Counted from the stretch's first letter, positions 6,862 to 12,987 are shown. The stretch is 13,051 nucleotides of DNA from JBHIBD01 sp046758865 (GCA_046758865.1 JBHIBD010000063.1:1-13051); one strand, 5' to 3'. Notes: a model not told the origin generated them from the sequence alone. Translations and numbers: made by a program.

Positions 6862-7275
6862 TTGGCTAAAAAGTTAACCACTATTGCCAAAAATCTAAGA
6901 AAGAAACCAACGGATGCAGAGAATTTGTTATGGAGATATTTAAGGTCAAAACAGTTAGATGGACTTAAATTCAGAAGACAACATCCAATAGGAGATTATA
7001 TTGTAGACTTTGCTTGCTTAGAGAAACAGACAGTAATAGAACTCGATGGCGGGCGACATACAATAAATAAAGACAGAGATAAAGAAAGAAATAGATGGCT
7101 AGAAAAAGAGGGCTATAAGGTACTGAGGTTTTGGAATAATGACGTGTTAACGAATATAGATGGAGTGCTAGAAGTAATAAGGACTAAGTGTTTATCTCAC
7201 CCTCCCCCCAACCCCTCCCCTCAAGGGAGGGGAAAAGGGGACAAGACCCTCAAGGAAGGGGAACAAAAGAAATAA
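6862..7275 (+). CDS. DUF559 (Vsr-like) endonuclease-domain protein
   Basis: A 137-residue protein of the PF04480 family, which has the fold of restriction enzymes and the Vsr mismatch nicking endonuclease. Family features are intact: Glu20-x-x-Leu-Trp24, Phe-Arg-Arg-Gln (37-40), Asp45/Asp49 in Gly-Asp-Tyr-Ile-Val-Asp-Phe, then Glu60-Leu-Asp62-Gly-Gly-x-His66, and Tyr-Lys-Val-Leu-Arg-Phe-Trp (85-91). Acidic residues at 49, 60 and 62 are likely metal ligands. The cellular role of DUF559 proteins is not established. TTG 6862 is chosen because the family normally starts about here and GGGGGTGA lies 6 bases upstream. The domain ends near residue 110; the Pro/Gly-rich tail (residues 112-137) is encoded largely by a repeat. 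Base composition is much more AT-rich than in adjacent genes, suggesting foreign origin. Confidence 0.9.
   Translation: MAKKLTTIAKNLRKKPTDAENLLWRYLRSKQLDGLKFRRQHPIGDYIVDFACLEKQTVIELDGGRHTINKDRDKERNRWLEKEGYKVLRFWNNDVLTNIDGVLEVIRTKCLSHPPPNPSPQGRGKGDKTLKEGEQKK
7197..7234 (-). repeat. C/G-rich palindromic repeat, right (inverted) arm
   Basis: The reverse complement of the left arm at 6815-6855 aligns with this segment along its whole length with scattered mismatches and a short gap: it begins TCACCC, has three C-runs and then CTCAAGGG. On the minus strand the G-runs (7200-7220) again form a G-quadruplex motif, so the two motifs point in opposite directions around the endonuclease domain. This arm lies inside the coding sequence and encodes His-Pro-Pro-Pro-Asn-Pro-Ser-Pro-Gln-Gly-Arg-Gly. 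Confidence 0.75.
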
Positions 7276-7314
7276 GCCCATCAAAAAGGGGGAAAGAAAG
7301 GCAAAGTAACCTTT

Positions 7315-7343
7315 GTAGGGTGCGTTGAGACGCCCCCTTCGGA
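7315..7343 (+). repeat. Dispersed GTAGGGTGCGT-type palindrome, copy 3 (degenerate)
   Basis: The left arm GTAGGGTGCGT is intact, while the right arm has decayed (ACGCCCCCTTC where ACGCACCCTAC is expected). The right flank GGACT is shared with copy 2 and lies directly against the start of the right long direct repeat. Confidence 0.65.
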
Positions 7344-7459
7344 CTGAGGGGGAAAAGGGAGGCGCGCATTGTAACGTAGCCCCTGTATTATGTTGTTTAT
7401 TAATGTAGTTGCCTCATTTATGAGGCGTATATATAGGTCCGATAAATCGGGCGGCTACA
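7344..7459 (+). repeat. Long direct repeat, downstream copy
   Basis: The first 36 bases (7344-7379) match the end of the dehydratase gene at 32 of 36 positions and still read in frame as Leu-Arg-Gly-Lys-Arg-Glu-Ala-Arg-Ile-Val-Thr-stop. After 3 bases, 7383-7459 matches 6716-6790, including the REP-like element. The copy ends just before the stop codon of the S41 protease gene. Confidence 0.85.
7404..7459 (+). repeat. REP/BIME-like structured element, copy B
   Basis: Hairpins GCCTCAT-TT-ATGAGGC and GTCCGA-TAAA-TCGGGC are held by an outer stem TGTAGTT...GGCTACA. Compared with copy A, T-A pairs become T-G, C-G becomes T-G, G-T becomes G-C, and the G/G mismatch becomes G-C, so base pairing is kept or improved. 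It could also end transcripts arriving from either convergent gene. Confidence 0.7.
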
Positions 7460-7464
7460 ACTGG

Positions 7465-10341
7465 TTATATCCCCGTAATCACAAACGGTTTTTCTGTGAA
7501 GAGGCCCTGGTCGTCGTAGGCCACTACGCGCACCAGGTTTAAGCCCCTGGTAATTGGTAGCTTGGCAGTAAGGTCACACTCGCTGGTACGGCCCTTATTG
7601 TATTTATAGAAAACCTTGGTATCGTTCACCATAACGTAGACACCCCTGACATCCTGGTCGTCCTCCACATGGAACTTTAGGCTGACAGAGCCTTCCCTGG
7701 CGGTAAGAACCCCCTCCCTTAGCGTGACAATGGGTGGTCTGTAGGGAAGGAACGATATCGGGATTATTTCCTTCTCATCTTCCATCCGACCATCTTTATA
7801 ATGGACCTCGTCGCGAAAATCCTGCATCTCTACCCAGCCGGCGAGCCCACCAGTAAGAGGTACACGGAACCAATCGGGCACCCGCCCATCCACCCTGATA
7901 ACACTATCCGCAATAAGGGACGCCAGCACGGGGGCTGTCCTCGACCTACCGCCATACACCTTAACGCCGTCCCTTGGCACTTCAAGCGTGCCAGAATAAT
8001 CCTCTACATCAATATGCCCCCTCTCTACGGGGAGTGAAAGCTTGCTTAAAAGGTTTACGCCCAGGTTGAGGTCCGCTATAATCACCTCAAGCTCCAGCCT
8101 ATCCAAAGGTGTATCCCCAACAGTAAGGCCAAACTTAACGGTCTTCTCTTCTTTGGCACCCAGCATACCTATCTTCAACCTGGAATCATGTATGGTTACC
8201 CCCTCAGGATGTAGCGCCCTCAGTACCACAACCGTGTCCTTGGAATTACCCTCCCCTATGTTTCTCAACGAGAGCGCAAGCTCGATGTGTTCCCCCGTCT
8301 CTACAAGACCGTTGCCCCTACCTCCCACACCATCTAAAACCTGATAAGAATACGCAAAAATAGGTATAGGTTGTGCCCAAACGGTAATCCACGCCACGAG
8401 ATATTCAGGCGTATAGTTGTTGTCCTCTGTGAACTTAATCACTATCTCGTCCCGTCTATCCAGGGAATCTTCTGGTATGCCCACCTTTAAGGTGTAAGAG
8501 CCCACCTGGCCCGGTTCTATCATGCCAATAGGGAACTCAAGGCCGTCAAATATCGGATTTGTAGAGGAACTCCTGCCCAGCACCCTGTAAAGTGCACCGT
8601 CCCCACTGTTCTCCACAGTGACAGTGATATCAATACTCTCTCCCCCCTCTACCTCATTAATCTCTTTGTCAAGATTTATGCTGGCAGTTGGAATGGGCAC
8701 GCCTTCAGGCATCCCTGATGACCAATCTATCCCCTGCCTTCCAAGGGCTTTTACTATCCTCTTCTCCTCTTCCTTCTGTACCCGCCGCAGGACACGACTG
8801 CAAACATCCCACCTCACCACTTCACCCAAGAGGACATCCTCCTCTATAAGCCTTCTTGCCAACTGTACCTGGTAATCACTTTCAGGGTCCGACCTACTAG
8901 CTGCAAGACCCTCCTGGAGGTACACGAGGCTAGCAAAGGGCTTTTCCCCACCGATGGGCCTCTCTATTCTAGCCCTGATAAGACCCTCGTTTAGGTAGTG
9001 TACGCGCCTGGTAAGGGTCGGGTTGCGTCGGTCAACCTTTATCGGTATAAGGAGCACATCGGGCGCAAGGCCCACAAACTGGATATAGTGTCCATGTGGG
9101 GTAAAATACCTGGCCGTTGTGAGTTTGATTGCATATTTCCCCTTTAAGCCGAAGATCTGCTGGATGCAGGCCTTGCCAAAGGACTGCTCACCCATCACTA
9201 TGGCCCTGCCGCTCTCCTTAAACGCTGCGGCCAATATCTCAGCACCTGATGCACTGCCCTCGTCAATCAAGACCACTAAGGGATAACCTTCTTCCCTATT
9301 CCCGGAGGGCCTGGCCCTTATAAAGTCCGGATACCCCTTCCCCACGCTAACCTTTACGGTCAGAATGCCAGATGAAAGGAACAAATCCCCTACATGGATG
9401 ATTTCCTCCATTACCCCACCGTAGTTCCCACGAAAATCTATCACCAGGCCATTTAGGTCCGCTGCCTTCTTCAGCCCCTCCAGTGCCTTAACCACTGCCT
9501 TAAATGTGCCATCTTGAAAGTTGCCTATTTTTATGTATCCAATGTCTCCCCTCAGCAGGACGGATCTCACATTTTTTACCTCAACACGTTGTCTCTTCAG
9601 GGTATAACTTAATATCTTTCCATCTCTTACAACAGAGACAGTAACGTTCGTACCCTCGGGGCCGGTCAGCCTTTGCAACACCTCTCTGAGCGTCATCATT
9701 CGTGCAGACTCACTATCTACCTCAATAATCCTATCCCCCACCCTTAGCCCTGCCCGATGGGCGGAAGAATCCTCATAAATCTGTATAATTGCAAGGTAGC
9801 CCTCCCTGAACTCAACATCCATTCCAAGTCCTACAAAGCTACTTGAGCCCAAGCTCTCGGCCCTCTCAAAGTCTCTTGGCTGATAAAGCTTTGAATAGGG
9901 GTCAAATCCACTGAGTATGCTGCTAAGCGCGGCATACTCCAGCTCCCTAAAGGAAACGGAACACTTCTCACTTGACTCGATAAAGTACAAAATTTCCTTG
10001 AGCAAGTCCCTAAGGTCTGCCCAGTACTCAATCCCTCCAATTTCAAACACCTCACCCATTCCATCTATCCGAACCTTCGCATTGCCCGTATTCACCGAAA
10101 CCATTAAATTGGGAACAACCCTCTCCACCCCTCTCATTGCATCACGTAGCACCTCGTGGACCTTCAATGCACCAAAATCTATATAATACCTTCCAATACA
10201 GGCAAAGACCGCATTGATCAGTTGGCCTTTCTGTAAACCACTTTGGGCAGGGACATCAGAGGTGCCACCCATCACGGACGAAAGGAATAAAGAAGATAAG
10301 AGAATAAAGGTAAGAAACAACGGCCTGATAGAAGTTAACAT
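7465..10341 (-). CDS. Large exported C-terminal-processing protease (PDZ, S41, beta-sandwich and SH3-like domains)
   Basis: A 958-residue protein with a Sec signal peptide (hydrophobic core about residues 7-24). Domains in order: N-terminal helical region 35-160; PDZ about 165-255 (substrate-binding loop near Val-Gly-Leu-Gly-Met); S41 peptidase about 262-435 with the catalytic triad Ser365 (Gly-Ser-Ala-Ser-Gly-Ala-Glu), Lys390 and Gln394 at the 25- and 4-residue spacing seen in CtpB; CARDB-like beta-sandwiches about 553-655 and 670-775; an SH3-like domain about 785-842 ending in Gly-Trp-Val; and a final Ig-like domain about 868-955. Ordinary Ctp proteases have about 400-500 residues, so the C-terminal half is an extension; the layout recalls the MXAN_5808-type serine peptidases. 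It probably cleaves C-termini of envelope proteins, perhaps near the cell wall. AGGG lies 4 bases before the ATG. Divergent from trpC. Confidence 0.93.
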   Translation of the reverse strand: MLTSIRPLFLTFILLSSLFLSSVMGGTSDVPAQSGLQKGQLINAVFACIGRYYIDFGALKVHEVLRDAMRGVERVVPNLMVSVNTGNAKVRIDGMGEVFEIGGIEYWADLRDLLKEILYFIESSEKCSVSFRELEYAALSSILSGFDPYSKLYQPRDFERAESLGSSSFVGLGMDVEFREGYLAIIQIYEDSSAHRAGLRVGDRIIEVDSESARMMTLREVLQRLTGPEGTNVTVSVVRDGKILSYTLKRQRVEVKNVRSVLLRGDIGYIKIGNFQDGTFKAVVKALEGLKKAADLNGLVIDFRGNYGGVMEEIIHVGDLFLSSGILTVKVSVGKGYPDFIRARPSGNREEGYPLVVLIDEGSASGAEILAAAFKESGRAIVMGEQSFGKACIQQIFGLKGKYAIKLTTARYFTPHGHYIQFVGLAPDVLLIPIKVDRRNPTLTRRVHYLNEGLIRARIERPIGGEKPFASLVYLQEGLAASRSDPESDYQVQLARRLIEEDVLLGEVVRWDVCSRVLRRVQKEEEKRIVKALGRQGIDWSSGMPEGVPIPTASINLDKEINEVEGGESIDITVTVENSGDGALYRVLGRSSSTNPIFDGLEFPIGMIEPGQVGSYTLKVGIPEDSLDRRDEIVIKFTEDNNYTPEYLVAWITVWAQPIPIFAYSYQVLDGVGGRGNGLVETGEHIELALSLRNIGEGNSKDTVVVLRALHPEGVTIHDSRLKIGMLGAKEEKTVKFGLTVGDTPLDRLELEVIIADLNLGVNLLSKLSLPVERGHIDVEDYSGTLEVPRDGVKVYGGRSRTAPVLASLIADSVIRVDGRVPDWFRVPLTGGLAGWVEMQDFRDEVHYKDGRMEDEKEIIPISFLPYRPPIVTLREGVLTAREGSVSLKFHVEDDQDVRGVYVMVNDTKVFYKYNKGRTSECDLTAKLPITRGLNLVRVVAYDDQGLFTEKPFVITGI

Positions 10342-10365
10342 GATGCCCTATGCTATCGTTTTACG

Positions 10366-10394
10366 TTGTCTTGTGAGGTACTGAGTGATAAAAT
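10366..10394 (+). promoter_or_regulatory. Probable trpC promoter giving a nearly leaderless mRNA
   Basis: TTGTCT (10366-10371) and TAAAAT (10389-10394) are separated by 17 bases. The -10 box ends only 7 bases before the trpC ATG, so transcription would start at or within a few bases of the start codon. This agrees with the absence of a Shine-Dalgarno sequence. Confidence 0.5.
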
Positions 10395-10401
10395 CTGATC
10401 T

Positions 10402-11181
10402 ATGATACTCGATGAAATCTATAAACACAAGCTCTCTGAGGTAGCCCGGCGCAAGAACCGATGCCCCCTTAAGCAACTTGAGGCAGTCCTTCCAAACCTC
10501 CCTGCCACAAAAGACTTGGAAACTGCCATAAAGACATCTCGAGGCCTTGGGCTAATCGCCGAGGTAAAGGCTGCCTCACCGTCCAGGGGCATTCTACGCT
10601 ACAACCTGAATCCCTCACAAATTGCCCTAGAGTACCAGGAAAGTGGCGCCTCTGCAATATCCGTCCTGACCGATGAAAAATTCTTCCACGGAAAACTCGC
10701 CCACCTAGAAGATGTAAGAAAGGCAGTAAAACTGCCATTGCTCCGCAAGGACTTCATCATAGACGAGTACCAACTCATCGAGGCCAGAACAAGTGGTGCA
10801 GACGCCGTCCTTTTAATCGCTGCCCTACTTGATGAGAAAAAGCTTGAGGCACTTCTAGGCACCGCCAGCGGGCTAAAGCTTAACTGCCTGGTAGAAGTGC
10901 ACACGGAAGAAGAGTTAAAAAAGGTGCTCAATACACCTGCTACACTGCTAGGAATAAATAACAGAGACCTCCATACATTCAAGACCGACCTTGAAACCAC
11001 ACTGAGGCTCAGGCCACTTATCCCCCGTGATAAGACCGTCATAAGCGAAAGCGGTATCAAATCAAGAAGTGATGTAACACGTCTAGAGGAAGCAGGAGTG
11101 GATGCAATACTTGTGGGAGAGGCATTGGTGCAATCAGAGGATATCGGAGAAAAGATAAGGGAGCTTATGGGATGGGCCTGA
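10402..11181 (+). CDS. trpC: Indole-3-glycerol-phosphate synthase
   Basis: A 259-residue (beta/alpha)8-barrel enzyme that closes the ring of carboxyphenylamino-deoxyribulose phosphate to indole-3-glycerol phosphate in tryptophan biosynthesis. All key residues align with the characterised enzyme: E54 and K56 (Ala-Glu-Val-Lys-Ala-Ala-Ser-Pro-Ser), catalytic K116 (Leu-Arg-Lys-Asp-Phe), E165 (Leu-Val-Glu-Val-His), N186 (Gly-Ile-Asn-Asn-Arg-Asp) and E216/S217 (Ser-Glu-Ser-Gly-Ile). Length is normal and there is no fused TrpF domain. No other trp gene is in the window, so the pathway is dispersed. The ATG has no Shine-Dalgarno sequence and lies very close to a predicted promoter. It converges on the reductase gene with 8 bases between stops. 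Confidence 0.97.
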   Translation: MILDEIYKHKLSEVARRKNRCPLKQLEAVLPNLPATKDLETAIKTSRGLGLIAEVKAASPSRGILRYNLNPSQIALEYQESGASAISVLTDEKFFHGKLAHLEDVRKAVKLPLLRKDFIIDEYQLIEARTSGADAVLLIAALLDEKKLEALLGTASGLKLNCLVEVHTEEELKKVLNTPATLLGINNRDLHTFKTDLETTLRLRPLIPRDKTVISESGIKSRSDVTRLEEAGVDAILVGEALVQSEDIGEKIRELMGWA

Positions 11182-11189
11182 ATCGGTGA

Positions 11190-11510
11190 CTAGCCCTTAT
11201 AATCCGGCCCCACAAAGAGATGACAAAGGCATATCCCATCCCTTTCAATCTCAGCCTTTGCAAAGACACAGGGGCAGACAATCTTAGAGTCCTTTTCAAT
11301 ATTGCCACTAAGCACCCTGCAGGGGCAGTACTCATCACCTGCCTTTACCTTCCTTATGGCAAGCCCACGTATTATTGTATTAACAACAGTAGTATCGGGG
11401 TTAAATCGGTAAGGAGTACCCTCCAGCCACTTCTCAAGCCTCTCCCTTACCTCCCATTCCACCTGTTTCAGCGGGTTCTTCTTATCTGTATCCTGCGTTG
11501 CTTCTTTCAC
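11190..11510 (-). CDS. Ferredoxin:thioredoxin reductase, catalytic (beta-type) subunit
   Basis: A 106-residue protein with the six-cysteine signature of the catalytic subunit: Cys-Pro-Cys-Arg (C62, C64), Cys-Pro-Cys (C79, C81) and Cys-Leu-Cys-His (C94, C96). In this family four cysteines bind a [4Fe-4S] cluster and two form the redox-active disulfide that passes electrons from ferredoxin to thioredoxin. The variable (alpha) subunit of plant and cyanobacterial enzymes is absent, as is usual in anaerobic bacteria and archaea. The start is GTG at 11510, with AAGGGGG about 9 bases upstream. The N-terminus is polar and charged, without a signal peptide, so it acts in the cytoplasm. It is transcribed divergently from parB. 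Confidence 0.93.
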   Translation of the reverse strand: MKEATQDTDKKNPLKQVEWEVRERLEKWLEGTPYRFNPDTTVVNTIIRGLAIRKVKAGDEYCPCRVLSGNIEKDSKIVCPCVFAKAEIERDGICLCHLFVGPDYKG

Positions 11511-11598
11511 TGGTAATCGCCCCCTTGTCTTTATTTGACTGCAGCTAGTTTAGCAGAAATATATATCTTTTCAAGTGAAAAAGTTTTTACCATTTTAT

Positions 11599-11639
11599 TA
11601 CAACATATAGAGGAAAACCAAGTCTTTGCTACAACATAT
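11599..11639 (+). repeat. Pair of TACAACATAT direct repeats, 31 bases apart
   Basis: TACAACATAT occurs at 11599-11608 and 11630-11639, a start-to-start distance of 31 bases or about three helical turns, placing both on the same DNA face. They lie upstream of the parB promoter in an AT-rich stretch and could be a regulator's binding sites. Confidence 0.35.
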
Positions 11640-11683
11640 TGCATAACAAGCATCTATCTAAATGAACACGGGGTGTTTTATTG

Positions 11684-11711
11684 TTGACCCGTAGGGGTCT
11701 TTTGTTATAAT
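11684..11711 (+). promoter_or_regulatory. parB promoter
   Basis: TTGACC (11684-11689) and a perfect TATAAT (11706-11711) are separated by 16 bases, a strong sigma70-type match. The transcript would begin near 11718, giving a leader of about 40 bases with GGAGG at 11743-11747, 9 bases before the parB ATG. Confidence 0.7.
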
Positions 11712-11733
11712 TCCTCGCCGAGGGGAGGCTGAG

Positions 11734-11820
11734 ATGAATGCCGGAGGTAACAAGCCATGTTGGACAGGGGAAAGCTCGGCAAGGGTCTTGAGTCGCTCCT
11801 CGAAAACATCGTTGAGGTAG
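11734..11820 (+). CDS. Possible 28-codon upstream ORF overlapping parB
   Basis: ATG 11734 is preceded by GGGGAGG (11722-11728) at a 5-base distance, a better-placed ribosome binding site than that of parB itself. The frame runs through the parB start in another register and stops at TAG 11818-11820, 61 bases inside parB. It could tune parB translation or be a chance reading frame. The peptide resembles nothing I know. Confidence 0.2.
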   Translation: MNAGGNKPCWTGESSARVLSRSSKTSLR

Positions 11821-12608
11821 AACCGAGTAGCAACGTCCTGCAGATTAGTCCAGAAAGCGTTCAGCCCAATCCCCATCAGCCCCGAAGGGAATTTTCGCCC
11901 CACACCATAAAGTCTCTTATGGAGTCCATAAGGGAGCACGGCATGCTCCAGCCAATACTGGTCAGGCCCGCCAAAGACGGCTACCAGCTAGTGGCGGGGG
12001 AGAGAAGGTGGCGTGCTGCAAAGGAACTTGGGCTGAGCAGTATACCCGCCATGGTGAAGGAAACCACACCAAAACAGTCCTTGGGGGTTGCACTGGTTGA
12101 GAACCTACAGCGAGAAGACCTAAACCCCATAGAAAAGGCCAAGGCCTTTTGGGAACTCATTGAGGTCTTTGGACTGACACAAGAGGAGGTTGGAAAGTAC
12201 GTTGGCATGGACCGCTCCTCGGTTGCTAACACGTTGCGGCTACTAGAGTTAGCTATAGAAATCCAGGAGCATGTTTCACGTGGAACAATCTCTCAGGGAC
12301 ATGCACGGGCACTGCTTACCGCCAAGGACGAGTCCACTCAAAAGAGACTGTGTCAAAAGGTACTCGACGAGGACCTCACTGTGAGGCAGATAGAAGCCCT
12401 GGCCTCGGGCGCAAAACGAAAGACCCAGCGGAAGAGACGCCCGAGTAACAATAACGCCCACAATATCCGAGAACTGGAGGACAGACTGAGACGTTCCCTA
12501 GGCACAAAGGTCGAGATATGCCACAGCAGCAACAAGGGTAAGATAGTAATCTACTTCAACGGAAATGCCCAGTTTGAAGGCCTCATGGCCCAACTCTGCC
12601 AGGGATAA
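11757..12608 (+). CDS. parB: Chromosome-partitioning protein ParB
   Basis: A 283-residue ParB/Spo0J protein, a CTP-dependent DNA clamp that loads at parS and helps segregate the origin region with ParA. Visible parts: a short N-terminal segment rich in Gly, Lys and Leu that resembles the ParA-stimulating region; the ParB/Sulfiredoxin-type N-terminal domain about 28-120 with Pro-Asn-Pro-His-Gln-Pro-Arg (37-43), the CTP-binding motif Gly-Glu-Arg-Arg (81-84) and Glu-Asn-Leu-Gln-Arg-Glu-Asp (115-121); the helix-turn-helix region about 125-165; the Gly-His-Ala-Arg-Ala-Leu-Leu segment near 181-187; a basic linker 210-230; and the C-terminal dimerisation domain about 235-283. Length is usual. No parA is adjacent within the window. 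A parS site lies inside the gene, as in Bacillus subtilis spo0J. Confidence 0.97.
   Translation: MLDRGKLGKGLESLLENIVEVEPSSNVLQISPESVQPNPHQPRREFSPHTIKSLMESIREHGMLQPILVRPAKDGYQLVAGERRWRAAKELGLSSIPAMVKETTPKQSLGVALVENLQREDLNPIEKAKAFWELIEVFGLTQEEVGKYVGMDRSSVANTLRLLELAIEIQEHVSRGTISQGHARALLTAKDESTQKRLCQKVLDEDLTVRQIEALASGAKRKTQRKRRPSNNNAHNIRELEDRLRRSLGTKVEICHSSNKGKIVIYFNGNAQFEGLMAQLCQG
12272..12287. promoter_or_regulatory. parS centromere site inside parB
   Basis: TGTTTCACGTGGAACA matches the universal bacterial parS palindrome (TGTTTCACGTGAAACA) at 15 of 16 positions. The left half has the Bacillus-type sequence and the right half the Caulobacter/Pseudomonas-type GTGGAACA. The site encodes His-Val-Ser-Arg-Gly-Thr at ParB residues 172-177. 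It is the ParB loading point and marks an origin-proximal region. Confidence 0.9.
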
Positions 12609-12938
12609 ACAGGTAACTCAGCCTATTAAGGGGCCAAACGTCGTCTAGAACGCATCACATGTGTTGCTTGCTATGTGGCCTCCGTAATGGTTATATAATA
12701 CGGGCGCCTCTTCAGCGCTCGGCACACGAACCATATTGCCGCTCTAGTACTACTACGTCGCTTTCTCCACACTCCCGAAGACACGTCTCATCTTTTTGCT
12801 GTACCGCATATAGTATAGATTGCGAATTCCACCACAATATATGCTAAATATAGTGCCTCAAAATTGCTAGGCAGGTCTTGTGTATCTCTAATACCTAAAT
12901 GTATAAGTCTCAGGGTGGGTGGTTTTTCATCGGATATG

Positions 12939-12959
12939 TTATATGCATCCAGCATATAA
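12939..12959. repeat. 21-base perfect palindrome
   Basis: TTATATGC-ATCCA-GCATATAA has 8-bp arms and a 5-base spacer, the size of a typical dimeric regulator operator. Its right arm overlaps the second copy of the TATAAGTCTC direct repeat. Confidence 0.45.
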
Positions 12960-12987
12960 GTCTCTCAGTCCAGAGGCCCATGGCCAC

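Larger units (their letters stand above)
6792..7343 (+). mobile_element. Candidate endonuclease cassette between long direct repeats
   Basis: The segment between the two long direct repeats contains, in order, a C/G-rich palindromic repeat, the DUF559 endonuclease gene, an inverted copy of that repeat, and a degenerate GTAGGGTGCGT palindrome that abuts the right direct repeat. The gene inside is visibly more AT-rich than its neighbours. The arrangement suggests insertion with duplication of flanking DNA, or repeat-driven recombination. There is no transposase or integrase, so calling it mobile is inference. Confidence 0.35.

Noticed and set aside
6792..7343. Insertion sequence with a transposase
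   Set aside because: The only gene is a DUF559 endonuclease; there is no DDE, HUH or serine/tyrosine recombinase signature, so it is reported only as a candidate cassette.
7197..7459. Repeats around the endonuclease gene considered as a CRISPR array
   Set aside because: There are no regularly spaced identical repeats with unique spacers, and no cas gene is present.
11568..11589. CTTTTCA...TGAAAAAG followed by TTTTT as a possible terminator upstream of parB
   Set aside because: The stem is short, almost all A-T, and no plus-strand gene ends just before it; kept only as AT-rich promoter DNA.
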